The translations under genes and the position numbers were made by a program. Shown here piece by piece: positions 63,621 to 64,000 of a stretch of DNA of 64,000 nucleotides. Origin of the DNA: Paenibacillus doosanensis (GTDB lineage Bacteria > Bacillota > Bacilli > Paenibacillales > NBRC-103111); assembly GCF_025060755.1 (NCBI RefSeq), contig NZ_JANYUY010000020.1, positions 54,240 through 118,239 on the forward strand, in the 5' to 3' direction. Under the pieces are notes generated by a model. It was not told the DNA's origin. It saw only the letters and a program-made list of their open reading frames with translations, and made no database searches. Numbering within the stretch: the stretch's first letter is position 1; every line of letters starts with the position of its first letter.

Positions 63621-64000
63621 TCATCCATGTATTCTTTTTTCTTCAAGTTCTCTGGCAATCGACCAAATAAATCCACTTAATTCTCGCGCCACGGCCACAA
63701 CTGCTTTGCCACTTGGCTTCCCCTTTGACAGCATTTTCGTATATTTTCGATGTAGTCGATGCTGTGCCTTCCAGGATATGGCCTGTATTTCAGGCGATTT
63801 TCCTTGTTGACGTTTCTTTAACTCTCCTTTCAACGCAGGTGTATAGCGATAACTCCAAGCGGATTCGACCAGCAAACGGCGAAGGTGGGTATTCCCTGAT
63901 TTCGTAATACTTCCCTGCCATCGGCTTTGACCACTTGAGTATTCCCGCGGCACCAAACCTGTGTACCCCATAAAAGCCTTCGCATTTCCAAACCGGGTAA
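63621..64000 (-). mobile_element. IS110-family transposase, C-terminal part (runs off right edge)
   Basis: About 126 residues are visible, from TRFGNAKAFMGYTGLVPREY through the serine-containing SITKSGNTHLRRLLVESAW to the stop. The sequence is typical of the C-terminal Transposase_20 domain of IS110/IS1111 recombinases, which pairs a DEDD domain (outside the window) with this Ser domain. The frame is open to base 64000, so the N-terminus lies beyond the window. The element's downstream boundary is probably within 63190-63600. Confidence 0.9.

Overview
The window looks like chromosomal DNA of a moderately GC-rich, endospore-forming member of the Bacillales, most probably Paenibacillus or a close relative. 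The evidence is the Bacillus-type order yqhV-spoIIIA-accBC-asp23-nusB-folD, a second sporulation locus (spoVA), near-consensus AGGAGG ribosome sites, frequent TTG and GTG starts, a YesM/YesN two-component pair with a CUT1 sugar ABC importer, and an SLH-anchored surface protein.

Layout. 1-11421 (minus): folD, nusB, an alkaline-shock membrane trio (DUF2273, AmaP, Asp23), accC and accB, and the eight-gene spoIIIA operon with a clear sigma-E promoter, headed by yqhV. 11597-13763 (plus): phosphosulfolactate synthase and phosphatase (spore sulfolactate) and a DUF441 membrane protein. 13802-19999 (minus): aspartokinase with an internal translation start, two histidine phosphatases flanking a VanZ-like protein, efp, pepP, aroQ, yqhR. 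20200-21441 (plus): yqhQ and a small membrane protein. 21490-27090 (minus): a patatin-like lipase and a MoxR/DUF58/transglutaminase operon. 27367-30685: a spoVAC-spoVAD-spoVAEb operon led by a DUF421 protein with a DUF1657-like tail, a divergent DUF1657 gene and a 25-residue hydrophobic peptide gene.

30838-43440 is a catabolic island: a uronate-isomerase-like hydrolase, a YesMN two-component system, a CUT1 ABC importer without its ATPase, a 6-phosphogluconate-dehydrogenase-like enzyme, a LigK/GalC-type aldolase, a GalB-type hydratase, a DUF6282 hydrolase and a GntR repressor. The repressor's probable operator repeats can be read in front of its own gene and of the operon. This is the most interesting system here: enzymes known from the end of gallate and protocatechuate breakdown are joined to a sugar-type importer and an uncharacterised hydrolase. 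43815-62474: a metallophosphoesterase, a surface protein with two seven-bladed RCC1 propellers and SLH domains, an RND efflux pump with a long adaptor, threonine synthase, panD, an L,D-transpeptidase, an AraC regulator, a three-gene sugar operon (TIM barrel, DUF993, Gfo/Idh) and araA.

The right end (62475-64000) holds no ordinary gene. It carries nested palindromic repeats, a 137-bp element with 12-bp inverted ends, a hairpin-rich region and the 3' end of an IS110-family transposase that runs off the window. No rRNA, tRNA, CRISPR or phage genes were seen. All functional calls are from reading motifs and context; no database search was run.
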